DNA from: Diplonema papillatum
Lineage: Eukaryota > Euglenozoa > Diplonemea > Diplonemida > Diplonemidae
Reading direction: 5' to 3'
Assembly: GCA_030068145.1 (NCBI GenBank)
Contig: JAPJBO010000777.1
Location: forward strand, 44,000 to 107,999
DNA: 64,000 bases
Shown piece by piece: positions 62,642 to 64,000 of the stretch. Position 1 is the stretch's first letter; each line of letters starts with the position of its first letter. The notes under the pieces were generated by a model. It had not been told where the DNA came from and searched no databases. It saw only the letters and a list, made by a program, of their open reading frames with translations. The translations under genes were made by a program, and so were the position numbers.

Positions 62642-64000
62642 CCCGTCGACGGAGGGGTGCGGAACCGGCGAGTGTGGCTCCTGTGCGGGGGCGTCGGGCT
62701 CCCCGCCGGCGAGCTCGGGGGAGGCCGGCTGGGGGATCGGCGCGGGCTGGCCCGGACTGGCTGCTGAGGGCCCGGGCCGTAGAACGTTTGCCCCCACCTC
62801 CCCGGCATCCTCCGACGGAAAGCTGGCCTCCGTCGGCACGTACCCCCAGGTGAGCCCGGATGGGGGGGTCTCCCAGGGGTCCTCGGAGGCGCCCGGTTGT
62901 CTGCGGCGTACGGCGGCCGGCGTGCCGACCGGCGAGCGCGATGCCGGCCGCTTGGCACTCGGCCCCTGCGCTACCTCCGGCTCCACGGCCGGCGCCCCGA
63001 CCGCCGGCTGTTCAGGTTGTGGAGCGCCCTCTCCTGAGTCGCCCTCCCGGGGGTCCGGCCGGTCGGTTCCTGCCCCCGCCGCCGGCACCTCGGCCGGTTG
63101 GCCCGCTTGCGGCGCGCTCGCCCCCGGCTGCTCGGGTCGTGGGGCCCCTTCCCCCGAGCTTCCATCCCGGGCGTCCGGCTGGTCGGTTCCAGTCCCTGCC
63201 GGCGCTCCGGCCGGCTGGCCCGCTAGCGCACCGCTCGCTCCCGTTCCTCCCGTCCCGGGGTCGGGCCCCCCACTGCCTCCCCGGTCGGATCGCGGTCCGC
63301 CCGGTCCTCCGCCCCCTTGCCCCGGCTCGTCATCGGACTCCGTGGGGGGGGGTCCCGACGAGTCCGACTCCGAGCTAGAGTCGGACTCTGAGTCCGGGAA
63401 GGGCTCCAGGTCGCTCGAGACCATGCCGAGCGCGACCCGCTGCCCCCGGAGCCAGTCCGTGACGGCCTGCCCGGCCGTGCCGCTCGCGGAGGGGAGGTCC
63501 GCCTGGCCGGCGGCTGCGAGTTCGACCTCGCCCCTCGCGGCGCCGGGGCCGGCCTGGTCGTCCCCCGCGCGTTCGGCCACCAGACCTTGATCGACGGCCG
63601 CGACCCCGTCCTGTACGGCGGCTGGGGGCGCGCCCGGGTCTCCAACGACGCCCTCGGCGACGAGGTCATCTTGGGCGGCGGCTGCGGGGTCGGCCTGGAC
63701 GACTGCCGCGGGGTCGGCTGGTGCGGCGCCTGGGGGCCTGGCCTGGTCGTCCTCTCCCCCTACGGCGGCGGGGTTAGGGTCCGCCTGGGCGGCTGCCTCT
63801 GGGCCAGCCTGGTCGCCCTCGTCGCTTGGGGTGGCGAAGATCTCCCCGCCCACCGACTGCGCCCTGTGGCGTCGCGCTGGGGCCAGCTCCTCCCCTCGGG
63901 GTGACGAAGGCGTGGAGCCCGAGAACACCCCGTCCTCTCCGAAGAGGCGGCGCCCCACCGGGTCACGGGGTGCGGGGGTGGCGCGCTCGGCCGCCTCTCG
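62632..64000 (-). pseudogene. LINE-A polyprotein, N-terminal part (runs off the window)
   Basis: The frame is open from the window edge to the MULE junction with no stop. It is Pro/Ala/Asp-rich with repeated GQAG and DSSGEGAP-like segments, then KRPASRSPVGTPAAVR and WETPPSGLTWG, both shared with the N terminus of LINE-B. The phase at the duplicated 10 bp matches the downstream half, so the two halves were one frame of at least 1,830 codons. The N-terminal region is low complexity and its function is unknown. Confidence 0.85.

Overview
The window is nuclear DNA of a eukaryotic protist. Evidence is a seven-exon kinesin gene with GT-AG introns (five of six donors GTATGY), an eIF2alpha-type protein kinase family, long CA/TG microsatellites, and non-LTR, DIRS-like and MULE transposable elements. 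The coiled-coil/BTB first exon, the kinesin with a coiled coil and a PH-like domain, and the GCN2-like kinase would suit an alveolate (for example a chromerid), but that is only a guess. No bacterial operon, CRISPR or canonical tRNA/rRNA gene is present.

Layout. 1-18228: tandem array of a 5,942-bp unit (three full copies and the start of a fourth). Each unit carries an intronless eIF2alpha-like kinase gene and an orphan first exon of a coiled-coil/BTB gene, both on the minus strand. Copy 3 is frameshifted by a 128-bp tandem duplication. The array ends inside a (CA)94 tract. 18229-23849: an inverted copy of the kinase 3' flank, split by a SINE-like insertion, then a longer and more divergent kinase copy with one in-frame TAG. 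23944-28991: a LINE tail fragment, a 947-bp TIR element, and about 4 kb in which I recognise nothing. 28992-36654: a kinesin on the minus strand. Its seven exons join to exactly 3,291 nt, and intron 3 holds two copies of a LINE with a (CA)n tail. 36764-42440: a DIRS-like retroelement with broken pol, bounded by direct repeats in the unusual order A-B ... B-A. 42441-45974: fragments of other LINEs.

45975-64000 is a Russian doll of transposable elements whose boundaries can be read to the base. A LINE with a restriction-enzyme-like endonuclease (LINE-A, minus strand) is split by an outer 1.9-kb non-autonomous MULE (50318-62631, target duplication GCTGGTTCGC). The outer MULE is split by an inner MULE (51944-62340, target duplication GGCTGACAG). 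The inner MULE encodes a transposase and carries a second full-coding LINE of the same family (LINE-B) and a 213-bp tail-only copy (LINE-C). LINE-A and LINE-B both encode two tandem 2A-like motifs (GDxxxxPGP) near the N terminus. This is the most novel-looking biology in the window: a possible ribosome-skipping device in an RLE-type LINE.
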